In this document: positions 12,379 through 24,759 of the stretch, piece after piece
Position numbering within the stretch: position 1 is the first letter of the stretch
Layout of the letters: every line of letters starts with the position of its first letter
Assembly (NCBI GenBank): GCA_950295325.1
Contig: OX485807.1
Coordinates: 50,684,440 to 50,748,439, forward strand
Source: Polytrichum commune
Lineage: Eukaryota; Streptophyta; Polytrichopsida; Polytrichales; Polytrichaceae
Direction of reading: 5' to 3'
Length of the DNA stretch: 64,000 nucleotides
The notes under the pieces: generated by a model
What the model was told of the DNA's origin: nothing
Database searches by the model: none
The model's input: only the letters and a program-made list of their open reading frames with translations
Program-made: the position numbers and the translations under genes

Positions 12379-13253
12379 CAGTCTAACCTCCTTAATACGA
12401 CACTCGTTTATACGACACCCTCAATATTATGACACATATTTGCGATACCAAACTTTTTAGCTCAAAACTCCCTCTTTTATACGACTACAACACTTGATAA
12501 TGCGGCATTCAGAATATTTGTTTTGTCGTATATAAAGAGGTAGTTAATGTTAGAATTCCTTTCATCTATGTTATGTACTGTCTAAAATACATCCATTCTC
12601 ATTTGGGAACTACTTGCAAACTTTACTTATCATTACAAACTTAATGAGAATTAGGGTTACTAGTGTAGAATGGACATGATTAGGGTATGAGTGGACTCAT
12701 GCCTAGTATGTTGCCTTGTACTCATGGTGATATAGTGTCACCAATATCATGTGCACTCTCTTGCATTCTTGCAGCCTCCAATTTTGTTTTGTCTCAATGT
12801 TGATCTAGATTTAATAAATGTGGATGATGTTGCTCCACCTACAATAAAGCCTAATGATGCTAAACGTCATGCATCATTATTGTCTAGTTTCATATTAGAG
12901 AACACTTTATATTTTGGTGTTAATGAAATTATTAGTTTTCAAAAGCTAGTAAAGAATTTAGATAAGATGACATTTAGCTAACTTGGGTAGGCAACACCAT
13001 AGATCTTTGGACTCCTATTTCAAGAGTTCTTGAGAATATTTGTATTTGTTTGAAATTATAAGTTATTATTTCATACCATCTATACTGCTTAAACTTGTTG
13101 TATATATTTTTAAGCTCATAGTACTCATGTTTTCGTATTCCCTCAATGATACGACAACTTTATGCCATTTGTCATATTAATGAGAAGATGGCACCTTGAT
13201 GATATGACTTTTTTTGCATTTCCCAAACGTGTCATACTAGAGAGGGAGAACAA
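12379..13253 (+). mobile_element. Pogo-like element, partly decayed, about 875 bp
   Basis: The left end CAGTCTAACCTCCTTAATAC is flanked by TA. The right end is a weaker inverted match (15 of 25 bases by eye) ending in GTATGACAC and also followed by TA. TACGAC-type motifs recur just inside both ends, the same design as the 6135 element. A transposase C-terminal scrap lies inside at 12811-12981. Confidence 0.65.
12811..12981 (+). pseudogene. C-terminal remnant of a pogo/jerky-like transposase
   Basis: An open stretch ends RHASLLSSFILEN, then FGVNEIISFQKLVKNLDKM and a stop, inside the 12379-13253 element. The pattern resembles the last residues of plant pogo-type transposases. There is no DDE domain and no start, so it is a fragment. 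Assignment rests mainly on its place inside a pogo-like element. Confidence 0.45.
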
Positions 13254-13255
13254 TA

Positions 13256-14959
13256 TAGCGTGAATAACAATTTATTTGTTTATTTTGGAACAAGAAGGCA
13301 AAACCAATTGTTGTATTAAAAGGAAGAAAACCAAATGACAAGGGAGCAACCCCAAAGCCGGGACCCTTCTTGAAGGCTATGTAACATTGCCTATAACTAG
13401 GCCACCTTATCCATAATTAGGCCACTAAACCCCATCTCCGACTTAAATTGGCCCATGAATATCATCACTTTGGCAGACTATCACTGAGTTGTTGGTGAGA
13501 GATCCACCTTATCACTACATTATATAGCCTAAGATAGACAAAAATGGAGGCAATCCCAACACAAGGGGACATGATGCCTCCCCAATTCTTGCACCAAGGG
13601 AACTCAACAATGCAATTGAGTAATGTTATGCAAGCTCTCAAGCCTTCACATAATCATGTTTAGCGCGAATAACAATATGATGCACAAAACTTTACCAATT
13701 TCATGACATTTCTCAATTGATGCATAGCTTAGCCATTGAAACATCATTCGTTTTTGGAATGAAAGATTAGCACAATCTTTGTCATCCATAATTGCTAGAG
13801 TATAACTAATATATGTGCACACACATTAGAAGTGGCACCGGTCTTGGATGCAAATGAGGAACCTAAGGTATGTCGATGTTATTCAATTTGTTTATCATGT
13901 TCTCCAACTTCTACCTATTAGAATTAGAGAACGAAACTTGTGTTGCATTAGTAAATCTACAATGAAGCATCAATCAAATCTGAATCAAAAATTGGACCTC
14001 CCCTTGTTCAGTGCTGATTATCGGGATTGCGCGTTTATTTATTTATTCATTTGTTAACTAAGTACGTAAGTCCTACCAATCATATTCAATAGTAACTAAG
14101 GAGTAGTTAATAAGATTTGAAGATGTAGTCCAATCTCCTTTAAACTAAGCATCTTTATGATGTTTGTTCTTTGATTCTCACCTAACCACACACCAATCAA
14201 ATATATGAGGTGATTGATCAAGAAAGCAAACGAAATAACACCCACAAACCTTATAAGTTTATGTCTTCCACTTTCTTTAATTTGCTGATTTTGCAAATTA
14301 AACATGTTACAGTCTAAATGTAGCAACTTTGAATCCAAAACTGGAACCTTGGGCCCCAAATAATCCAAGGGCCTCCTATTTATACATGTTACAAAGCAGT
14401 TCATATGGCGCTGGGGTTTAATGGTGGCGCCCCCCCACCTCTCCATTTGCATTGAAGACCAGTGCCACTTGTAATGTGCGGGAATATGATGCATTTGTTC
14501 TGCCGTAGCAATCTGATCAGAGGCTTGAAGCTATGCAATTGAGCACGATAGACTGCTCAAATGATCAGTTGGAATTTTTTTTCACGGGCGTTTCTATAGA
14601 CAACTGGAAGAGAATCTCGAGGCAGTTTAACCATGGTTCAGCTCAAATTGATGCATTCTGATTCAAAGAAAGTCTCTATCTACTGACCACAATTCACTGA
14701 TTGCGACATGGATGACAGCCGGATACTGCAATCACCCCATTTTTCATTGAGGATGAGGACTAAGCTGAGGTTTAAGGTTAGGTTCGTGTTTTGGATCCTT
14801 GAGTCCGTTCCTGTATGCCACAAAATTATTGTAAGTACGCTCTCAACTCAGGAGCGCATATTCCCTTTTCGTAAGGAAGAAAACAAGCAGTAGGAGCGCG
14901 GCAGTTTTCAATTATGTACACAACATGGTTCGAAGAGTACTCGGACAATTTCTTTACAG
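13256..14959. other. Intergenic, no gene seen
   Basis: AT-rich sequence with one family B repeat segment at about 14100-14240. The longest minus-strand frame (14096-14494) lies mostly over that repeat and has no recognisable domain. Confidence 0.5.
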
Positions 14960-15840
14960 CAAATGCATCAGACATTCAAGAGAGAGAAATGCTCGAACGG
15001 AAGGGCGGCCTCTTGGTGTTTAAGACAGAACTTAGGAAAAGAGGTTTAAGATTGCGAAAGTCTGGATACAAGTAAGGCTTTGTCTATAACCAGCTGATGA
15101 TTTGCTCGGAAGAGAGCAGATTACCAGTTGCGTAATCTTAACAGATGCATCATCACAAGGTTCATCTGCTGATGCAGCTGACGATCTGTTCGATCGAGGG
15201 GAAGCACATACATTCTATTTACAGTTTTGATTTTGATTGAGATTACAAGCATTGGCCGGAGAGGAAGCCGGTTTGGCGACAAGCATTTTCGTAGATGACC
15301 CGGAATTCCTGTTGTTGGACGTTACCGATGATAGAGGCCGGTAACGGCCGCAAAGGGCAGAGCAATAGGTATTGGAGCTCAGATGCATCAGACAGTTGAT
15401 GTCCAAATGCACCAGACATTGAGATTGCACTGGAGAAATATATTAAAGGGGCGGCCTCTTGGTCTGGAGGATAGAACTTAGGAAGAGAGTTAAGATTGAA
15501 CAAGTCCGGATACAAGTAAGGCTTAGACTATAACCAGCTGATGATATGCTCGGAGCTAAGCAGATTACTAGCTGCTTAATCTTAGCAGATGTGCTGATGC
15601 ATCATCACAAGGTTTATCTGCTGATGCAACTGATGATCTGCTCGATCGAGGGTAAGCACTTACTCTCTATCTACAGTTTTGATTTTGATTGAGATTAAGA
15701 GCATTGGCCGGAGAGGAAACCGATCTGGTGACGAGCGTTGTCGTAGATGACTCGGAAGCCCTGTTGTTGGACGTTCCCGATGATGGAGGGCCCCGTGGTG
15801 GCCGCGAAGGCGAAGCAGTAAGTATTGGAACTGTCGACGG
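14960..15840. repeat. Tandem duplication of the 3' end of the protease gene
   Basis: About 14960-15380 is a diverged copy of about 15382-15840. Shared landmarks include GGCGGCCTCTTGGT, GGATACAAGTAAGGCTT, ATAACCAGCTGATGAT, CAGTTTTGATTTTGATTGAG and GCATTGGCCGGAGAGGAA. The right copy includes the last codons and stop of the intact gene; the left copy is dead. Confidence 0.85.
15242..15378 (-). pseudogene. Truncated, frameshifted copy of the aspartic protease C-terminus
   Basis: The last 31 residues are preserved in one frame (SIIGNVQQQEF ... TGFLSGQCL then stop), closely matching SIIGNVQQQGF ... IGFLSGQCS of the intact gene. Just upstream the match continues in another frame (SNTYC), so an indel separates the two parts. 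No upstream exons accompany it. It lies in the 3' flank of the intact gene and cannot encode a protease. Confidence 0.85.
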
Positions 15841-18800
15841 GGAGGAGGTAGTTGGAAGCTGGTAATCGCATGTCCGCGCCCCACTGGAAGTGCAAGGTGA
15901 CCGTCGGCACATCGACGGACGCCATCCCCGTGAGGTCGAAGCATGTGTCGAACAAGGAGAATCCCGCCGTAGCAGCCAGTTGCTTGGTGCCCGCGCGGAA
16001 TGCGTCTCGGAGCGCTGCGTAGGCCGCCGTTTGCAGGCGCGTAACGGAGGTGCCGGAGTCGATGATGACGCCCCCGTTGCCGAGCGAGTCGAGCTGGAAG
16101 GACGTGGCGGGGATGGAGAGCAGGTTGCCACCCACGCTGATTCCCGTCATCTGGAGATAGTAGAAGGTTGCAACCTGTTGCGATTCCAAGAATTTCGATC
16201 GATCAAACCACAAATCAGGTCTCAAGTGACCTTGTGAAGCATTCCACATGAAGCTGCACCGAATTAGCATCATGTAGATCTACATGAAAGATTTGCAGAT
16301 GCTAGATGCAACGAAGAATCAAAGTAAGTTCCATCTGAATCGATGGCTATTCGGTTTCATCACGAAATTGAACGAATCAAGAGTCACGGACCGTGTATGT
16401 GACCTTATCAAATTAGGTCTAAAATGACCTTGTGATACATTCTACATGAAGCTGCACCGAATTAACATCATAAAGATTCCACATGAAAGATTTGCAGATC
16501 CTAGATGCAACAAAGAATCAAAGTAAGTTCCATCTGGATCGATGGCTCTTCGATTTCATTCCGAATTTGAACGAATCAGGAGTCATGGACGGTGTACGTG
16601 ACCTTATCAAATTAGGTCGTAAGTGACCATGTGATGCGTTCTACACGAAGCTGCACAAATAAGGGCTGCGGCGCTAGAGTAGACGGACAACCAAGCGATC
16701 AGTGTTCCAAATTTCAGCACATTGCTGAGCACCCTGCAGCACAATAGTGCCTGAAATACACTGGAAATCTTTGCAGATTCTAAATGCAACGACAAATTGA
16801 AGCAAGTTCAATCTGGATCGATGGTTTCTCAATTTCAGCATGAAAGAATCGGGAGTAATGGACTGTGTTGACCTTATCAAATTAGGTCTTAAGTGACCTT
16901 GTGAGGCATTCTACATGAAGCTGCACTGGATTAGGGCTTCAGCGCTAGAGTAGATGAACAACCAAGTGATGAGTGTTCAAAATTTCTCAGCGCATTGCTG
17001 AGCATCCTGCGGCACACCAGTGCCTGAATTGCACTATAAATCTTTGCTGATGCTCAATGTGACGACAAATTGAAGTAATTTCAGTCTGGGTTATGAACGA
17101 TTCATGAGTCATGGCTGTGTACTTGAATAGCAAATGTGAATGATCAAACTTCAGCAAGGTGGCTCAGTGTTATGCACTCCTTGCTGAAGTTTAATCACAA
17201 TAGCCCTCCTGCTTGCTAAAGTGTTCTGGCCGAAGGCTCATTGTTAAACAAATAATGCAACTCGGCTTACAGTCTTACTTATCTGAATGCACAGACAGGC
17301 GATTCATTGTCTTCGAAGCAATTTGGCGACATCCATGAAAAAATGAACTCAATTGGCATGTTCTTCAATGAAAATGAATAACTTCAGCAAGGACATGATG
17401 AGCCTCCTCCCCCTCCTTGTGGCCATTTCTACATTCAAATCAGTTGAGACTGTAAAGCAGACTGGGAAGACGGCTAACTGCCACAACTGATCTAAACGCG
17501 GAAATGGCCACAACAGTTTCTGAGCAGGAGATTCCTGCAGCAATCTGAGAGCTTGTGGTCATGAAGTCATGTCAAGAGATTAGAGCCATTCTCAATATAT
17601 CTTTTCATGATGTCGGAGTTTAGGGTTTCTGACCTTTGGATTGCTGGCTTGTGGGGTGAATTTGACGACGGTAGCGGCAGGGATGGCTGCCTCGCCGAAG
17701 ATGAGAAACGATCTGTCGGTCGTGTCTGTTTCACGATCCGTCAAGCAATATGAGAATTTGCCTCCCATCACTGGGTCCAGCTGGTTGGGGAAGGACAGTG
17801 GCCCCTTCCCTAACCCCAACAACCCTGCGGCGCCCACAAAGTACCCTTCGTTGTCGTGCCCGCAGCCCAGAGGGATTTTGCTCATGGTGACTGGAGCTCC
17901 CACTCCCCCCACGGCATCCAAAGTCACATTGTCGGTAGCGAATTCTCCCATGGTGAAAGAGCCATCGCCATAGTCCACCTGCATTACTCACCTAACAAGA
18001 TTCATCAGTTTTCATTTTTCTGCAATCTAATTATCTTGTTGACATTATTATGTGGAAACAGGGTGTGGTGGCATTGCTGATGCCTCAGTGGCTCTGATTC
18101 TGAAGTATTGCGGCCAACTGCAGTCTAAGACCAGCTACTCAATCATAAGGCTGGCCATTGCCCAGCACAGATCACCAGCAATCCTGGCGCAGTGGCCGCT
18201 AATATGTGTCTCTATATTATTTCTCAACCCTAGACTCAAGTAGTAGATTTTGATGAATTGCATTTGTGCATATTACATACAGAATCGTATGATCCATGGT
18301 GTATAGATCACATAGTATCTGGCACAGAACGCATGACAAAATATTCAGGCAAGAAGTAGACAATTTAGCTGGCGATGGGTTGCTTAAACATTGTGCATTG
18401 GAACACCCTACCACCTATGGTCCACCCCATCATAGTGGAGTACGGGGTGAACCGCATATTTTCAACCAACCATGTGGGAACCTAGGGCCCTTGGGGGAAA
18501 GAGGTGCCCGCTGGCTTGTCCACAGCCATTCAAGGTGTTCACCCTCTGAGGAGGCAGTAGTCTTTGGGGCCCCTCTAGTTTTCGAAATGCCCGTTTCGGA
18601 ATTACATACAGACTTAGACCAAGTCGAAATTGAAGCAGCATTTTAATTCACTCCAGTGGCCAAGGGTTTTAATTCACTTCTCTTATAAGTACTACATAAA
18701 ATCCTTGGCATATTGACAAGAGCAGTGCATATATGGACAGCCGATCGATCACTTTGCAGGTATACAGAAAGTGTATGTAATGTTGTCAAGAGTCAAGTGC

Positions 18801-20820
18801 TCTGGGATGGTTCAATGAGGTTAAGAGGGCAGTGAAGGTGAGCTGACCTGGTAGAGGCATTTGTTTGATTGGCATCCACTGACGTCCAAGTTCAAGCACA
18901 AGGGGGAGCCACATCCCACAACACTATAGGTGGATGAGTTGGCAGGGTTGAAGATTGCATCGCTCTGATGGTAACAGTTGATACATTGTGCACATTGGAG
19001 CCACAGGATGTCGCTGCCTGTGTCCACCACCAGGTACATGCTTTTGGGAGGTGTGCCCACCGAGATGCGCACGAAATACTCCCCACTGCCTAAACTCAAG
19101 CCTGAGACAATTGGCCCCTGGAAGTCTTGTGCTGGGATGATTTTCTGTTGCTGGTTGAGGTTGGTGGTCTTTGTCGGCACTCCGTTCAGCATCCGGTTGA
19201 TCTGACCATGGATGGAGGCCACTCGCATCTGGTCTCTCAAAATTGTTTCATGCATCATCTGCATTCGTGTCGCTTTGAGTGGTCGAAAAGGCGAGGAGCG
19301 AGAATACCTACATGGTCAAAAAGGCAATCAATTTATGTGAGTACTCCATTGCTGGATGTGGATCAGTCATGTCATCATAAATTGAACAAAGTGTTCCGTA
19401 TTAAATCTGTTGACATTGTACATTCATTTTCCAGCATCACCATGATTACATCCTTGTTGATGAGGTTAGGTAGATGATGTTAAACTGCAAGAGTATATAA
19501 TGATTGCTATTTTTCAGTGTAATAAAGCATTCTTCACCATTTTCATCTTCCGTGTTATGCCTTCCTTTTCCTCTGTCATCACTGGATCTATTTCAATAAA
19601 CTCTCAACAAAATCGAGGAAGCAGGATCTCCAAAGTCATTGTCGTGTACACTACTCATATAAGGGTGATTGCAGAACTCTCGATCCACCACTCAGTGTAG
19701 ATTCACTTTAAACTCACTCAATCCACTTATAAGAGCAGGTAAACATGTCATTATTACATTTCCGGAATTAGTACACGAGAATCATGAAAAACTTGAACAA
19801 AATAGATCCAGTGACCTGTTTGACCTGTCCGCACAAGTATAGAGGTCCAATGGTGCATATAAACGCGGAGATTCACTCTGGCTTACATAACATTCTTGAA
19901 ACAATTTTTGAGACAGTGTTTCAACGAGGATTCAAAGTGCACCAAGGAAGCACAAAGTTGCACTTTGTCCAATTATTAACTTAAACTCAAACTGACATCA
20001 CAAGTTACTCTTATTAAAAAATCTCCTAGCTAGCGCAAGGACTCATCCAGCGCTCTGGAGCATGTCATTCTTATACACTACACTCATTGTAGGGCCGGGA
20101 ATGTGTTAAGTAACAAAAGTAGAAAAAGGTCAAGGTAGTACTGGCTTAAGAATGTCAGGTAAGTTGTAACAAGGAGGTGGCAATCCAAGCATTTGCATAC
20201 ACAACTGTGCAGTGCAGACGGGAGCTCCTGATTAAATTTGAATAGGTTAGTGGTGACCCTTTGGTTGCTGATTCAGAGTAACCGACTGTAAGCGCTCGAC
20301 CGTTCATCAAGTGCAACTCTGGAGACTAGATTTCTCATCTTACACCTACTCTGTCAACGATGACAACATTTTGAAGTGCAATACTACCTACTCCCTTGTC
20401 CTACATGACAGCAAAATGCTACACTCTAAAGATAGCTCTGTGGCATTTGTGGAAATTCATTGCTTTGGGTCCTCTCGAGGTTGACATTTATAAAGACTAG
20501 CTGAGATGCTTGGAAAAATACCTGTGTATGACTTGAACCCTTGCACCACCACTGCTGGATAATTGCCCATGTAGCGATTCTTCAGCCAGAGACCTCTGTT
20601 TTGAATAATGTTGTTGTTGTTGTTGTTGTTGTTGGCTGCTAAATTCTGGCTCACTAGATTTTGCAATGTGGAGCTTGTGGTACTCGAGTTCTGCTGCTTT
20701 GGGCACTGTGCTACTCGGTTGCTCCCTGGCTGCCACTTTTGCAAGGAAAACCAGGACCACTAGTAGCAGAGCTGATCTGGTAGCCCAGACATTTAGTTTG
20801 CAGTCTATAACCCCTGCCAT
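15695..20820 (-). CDS. ASPG1-like: Nepenthesin-type (A1B) aspartic protease, ASPG1-like
   Basis: Exons 20522-20820, 18848-19307, 17634-17978 and 15695-16174 join in phase to give 527 residues. Residues 13-31 form a hydrophobic signal peptide; an eight-glutamine tract lies at 63-70. The prosegment ends in a VQVIHR-SRSSPFRP motif. Catalytic sites are DTGSD at 195-199 and DSGTS at 407-411. Between them are the cysteine-rich nepenthesin insert (LQCAQCINC ... SNKCLYQ), YGDGSFTMGEFATD and LGCGHDNEGYFVGAAGLLGLG. The C-terminus has SIIGNVQQQGFRVIYD. Order, spacing and length fit Arabidopsis ASPG1 (At3g18490), a protease linked to drought avoidance; function here is inferred. The product probably enters the secretory pathway. 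A CAG directly before CCATGG and a donor-like GAG|GTATG near 21166 suggest an intron in the 5' leader. Intron 3 consists largely of a tandem array. Confidence 0.93.
16185..17110. repeat. Tandem array filling protease intron 3
   Basis: Four diverged units start near 16215, 16405, 16595 and 16865. Each carries TCAAATTAGGTC, AAGTGACCTTGTGA, TTCTACATGAAGCTGCAC, GCAACGACAAATTGAA-like and ATCTGGATCGATGG landmarks. The first two units are about 190 bp; the last two are about 270 bp because they share an extra block with GCGCTAGAGTAGA and CATTGCTGAGCA. The array starts about ten bases from the exon 4 acceptor. Confidence 0.85.
17148..17196. repeat. Short perfect hairpin in protease intron 3
   Basis: Arms AAACTTCAGCAAGG and CCTTGCTGAAGTTT are perfect inverses, separated by about 20 bases. 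Nothing identifies it as a regulatory site. Confidence 0.6.
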
Positions 20821-23197
20821 GGCTGCAACACAGGGTACCTTGCCACCTCAAAATGTTTCTTAACTTCACGAACAGTTACAAATGAACACAATCTCAGATC
20901 GTTGTTTTTCTTTTTCTTAACAACCTCCACAACCTATCCCTCGAGAATTTCCTTGTTTGTCACAGCTGCAAACCCATGGCCCCATTCAGCTGCTCCAGCT
21001 TCACCTGTTGGGTAATGGCTTCTGCTCTCCGCCTCACAAAAGCTGACATGTCTATGTGCCAGTTCTCCAAGCAGCAGCAGACACAAGATGCACAACCAAG
21101 CTCCAGAATACCTCTTGTTGAACCTTGTGATGATCTTTGGCACCTCCCAAATTTCTGCATACCTCACAGCACCACCCGGCCGCTCTCAAAAAGACGCCAC
21201 CCTGAGTAAGAGTTGGCTCCTGCATTGACTGCTCTCAATAATCCTTGGCCCTCCTCCTGGTTCCGTAATGCAGGCCTAGTAATGCCCACCTGCTGCAGGA
21301 GCAACACAACATATTAATAAAAGTTTCACTATTGCATCAATGCTACTGACCAGCTCCCAGCTTTTACAAACCTCAACGCACATGAATGAAACATCAAGAC
21401 ACATTGCCTACTTTCATAAGCTTAGTTTGCTGCCATCCCATCCCCAAGATATCCAGTGAGGCACAATGTGATGAGAACCCTGATGCAGCCACGGATAGGA
21501 TCAGCAAACCGTTAAAGAACTAATACTGTACTTGCATCAGTGCTGCTGACTGAGTGACTCCCTTCCAGACCCTTCTATAAACCTCACCACACATGAATGG
21601 AACAAGTTACAGCACGCATTGCAGCATACATTCAAAAGCTCAGCTTGCAGGTGCAATATCCCACCCTCAAGAAATCCACTGAGGCCACAGTGTGAGAAAC
21701 CCTGATGCAGGCAGGGATAGGGATCCGGGATGGCAAGTGGTCTCTCTGAAAACCCAACCCAAAAGTGCGGCTATTTGCAATACATACATACAGGCTGCAT
21801 GAGTATTGAGGGCTCATAAACGACACTGGGTTAAGTAGGTTAAGTTAGTGGTCAGAGACGGAGCTTTCTCCGACATAGCCTGAGATAGTCCAGCTTCATG
21901 GGCGTTCTCCTGCAACATTAACCTGCAGCAACAGGACAAGGCGTGGGGGTTGGGTTTGGAGCTTAAGTTTCAGCCTTGACCCCCTCAGCCACGACCGTAT
22001 GAAACCCTGCAAAATCTCTGCACAAAGCCAGCAAAGTGTGGCCCCCAGGCAGCAAATGGTGGACCAGGCAGGCAGAGGACAAAATAAATTAACCTGCCAC
22101 CACCACCACCACCACCACCACTACTAGTAGTCCTCCTCCTCGACCTGGAAATGAAAACATATATAACAGCAATGAACACACAGGATCCCTGACTACTCAC
22201 AAAAGTGGCAACAAACAAAAAGACTCAGGCAGACAGCATGCCAGGGCAGGGGTGCATTATTAGCGACAAAGCATGATGAGCTAGCTAGCTATTGTAAGTA
22301 TTCCCGGAGGACTACTAGATAGCTGATGTGGCCACACCCAGCAAGCAAGAAAGAAAGAACGAAAGAAAGGATAATCATGAGTCATGAGTTATAGTTGTAG
22401 ACCTGCAGCAACTAATGTGTGCAGTCCAGTGCCCATCATCATCATCATCATCATCATGATACTGCTGCTGCTGCTACAACTGCACACATGCTTGACTCTC
22501 GCTGCGTGCAGATAACTGCTAGCCTCCAGCCGAGTCCATGGATTGAGCCAGGGAAAGGCTTTAATGTTTAGTAGTGTAGTAGCTCATCTATATGCCGCCT
22601 GTCTGTATGTATGCATGTATGTATTTATGTAATCAAGCTAAGTGGACTACTACAACAACTACATACTGCTGCTGCTGCTGCATACACATATTAAGATGTT
22701 GCTGCAGCAGCTCAGTGTGGCTGTGGCTGTACTTACTGGAGCGGCTGAGGCTGCAATCAAGGGGCATGGCAGAAGAGGAAGTGGGCATTAAAGGATCTGG
22801 TGGAAGAGGTGCAGCAGTTATCACGGAGGTCTAACTTACTTAACTCTGAGCCTGAGCACAGCTGCTGCTGCTGCACCTGCCAGATGAATATTGCAATGCA
22901 AGGCAAGGCAAGGAAAAGGAAGCAAAAGAAGAAAGAGCCCTCCTTGAGTCCTTCCTTCACTTGTCCTGGCTGTGTCTCCCACCTCCTTCCTTCCTTCCTT
23001 CCTTCAAGGCTGCTAGCCTACCTACTCCCCACCTCCCCCTACCCTTCCTTGCGTCCACTTGGCGCTCGCTAACCCCGCACCACTAATCAAGCTTAACCTC
23101 CACCTGCCACTTACCCCAGGCAAAAAGACTATATGATTCTGCCAAGGGTCCGGGGTAGACATGTTGCGATTCTCAAAAAATGACGGCTTCAGTCTTA
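20821..23197. promoter_or_regulatory. Probable 5' leader and promoter region of the protease gene
   Basis: The region just upstream of the ATG holds splice-like signals on the minus strand (acceptor-like TTGCAG before the start codon, donor-like GAG|GTATGC near 21166), so a non-coding exon at about 21167-21290 is possible. Further upstream are several trinucleotide tracts: CAC repeats at 22097-22121, ATC repeats at 22435-22457, CTG repeats near 22667-22681 and 22861-22874, and a TTCC tract at 22987-23003. No transcription start can be placed. Confidence 0.4.
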
Positions 23198-23621
23198 GGG
23201 CTAGTTTAGACCACAGTGAAGAAGTGCACCGACCAGTCAAGAGGTTTAGGGGAATGGAGCACTATGATTGGCTACGGGGATTCTTCACTGGTTGGGGTTT
23301 ACGCTATGGTCAAGACTTCTCCGGTGGAAAACTTCAAGCATGGGAAAGAAAAAGAAAGAAAAAATTGACACGGTTGTCAGCATGGTGACATTTTTTATTT
23401 TTTTTGATAGGGGAGTTCTCCAGAGTCCAAGTTACTTGGGCAACCTCGAACCCTTGGATAAGAAACTTGGCCTATGGAGAACTCCAACTTGAGGCATTTT
23501 GTTTATTTGTTTTGTTTTTATATCTTGTCCGTCATACCAACCGTTGCCTCGAATGACCTTGTCTTGGGGTTGAAATTCTTCACCGACCGGTGCACTTCTT
23601 CACCGTAGTCTAAACCGGTCC
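23198..23621. mobile_element. Tourist-like MITE with long inverted ends
   Basis: The left end GGGCTAGTTTAGACCACAG and the inverted right end GGACCGGTTTAGACTACGG continue as a matching arm of about 45 bases (GTGAAGAAGTGCACCG in both). TTA lies on both sides (23195-23197 and 23622-23624). End form and triplet fit PIF/Harbinger-type Tourist elements. 424 bp, non-coding. Confidence 0.85.
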
Positions 23622-23679
23622 TTAGTGCAACAACAAGGCCCTCATGGAACAAGACATTTTTTTTTTAAAAAAAAAAGAG

Positions 23680-24600
23680 AGAACATCAAACAATGTCCAT
23701 TTTTTCTCATGTAAAACTTCCACCCCCACTTGCGAATATTCTACTAATCAATGTGTGTTCCTGTTGTGGGCACTTCTGAGTTGCTCCGCATTTGATTATG
23801 ACCATTGGAGCGGTTTGGGGATTGTCTCATCCAATTAACAATTCTGAAAATTGACAGTTCAAGTTTCATAACTGAAGTTGAGTTGCAAAAGTTGTAAAAA
23901 GTCAAAGCTTTAAAAACAACTTGATGTATTATTATTAAGTGAAGATTTACATTGTCTTCCTCATGATTATCAAACAACCATATTTCTCATGCAAAACTTT
24001 TTCTCCTGCCTAAGATTCTGTTGGGGAATTCTTAAATCCCACATACAATTTTGTGTAGATGGGTAGCCTTATTGCATGTGGACAACTCCAAATTCCACAT
24101 ACGATATTGGATGTTGGATCCGCTTAAGAATTGTCTCATTTGGCCAACAATTGTGTATTATGTGAAATGTTGTTTCAAAATAAGAATTGCCAAGATGCAA
24201 AAGTTATGGGAGGTCAAAGTGAAGATTGCATGTCTCTTTAGGTAATCACATAGGCCCTGCCCTTTCTTGATTCCACTAACCCACACTAATCAAGATTACA
24301 TTAAATCAAGTTATTAACTTATTGGCATGTACTGGTCACTGCTCTCTTCCGCGTCGTGGTCAAACAACCATCTAGCATCTTTCTCATGCAAACTTTTGCT
24401 CTCGCCTATAATTTCACTATTAAGGTGTGTGACCTGATTGTGGGCACTTTGAACTATATAGACAATTACTTCGACTGGTGGAGCAGCTAGGAAATCATCT
24501 CAGCCCGTCAATAATTGTAGTCATGCATATTGTCTTTTCTAGTTTCTCATTCGAAGTTATAGAAATCCTTCCTCTTCAAGTAATCACATAGGTCCTCCCA
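23680..24600. repeat. Imperfect tandem repeat, three units of about 300-370 bp
   Basis: Units start near 23685, 23975 and 24360. Each opens with CAAACAAC or similar, TTTCTCATGCAAAACTT and a CTCNCCTA-like stretch, then GTGGGCACTT (units 1 and 3), ATTGTCTCATNNNNCCAACAATT and a final AGTCAAAG or AATCACATAGG block. Strongly diverged and non-coding. Unit 3 runs into a family B segment at 24580. Confidence 0.6.
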
Positions 24601-24759
24601 ATCGTATTTATTGATGAATCTAGAATAATGTTTGTTTTTGGAAAACATTCTTCAATCCGAAAGTAACACATGTCATTTTGTTGTCCATTTGTAAGTACAA
24701 GCCTTGTCAATTGCCGCTCAAGTATAGGAGTCCAATTAAGAGAAGTGACCACATAAGGA

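Noticed and set aside
13260-13660. Possible retrotransposon tail (polar sequence with CAACCCCAAAGCCGGGACCC)
   Set aside because: No coding domain, poly-A tail or repeat partner in the window supports it.
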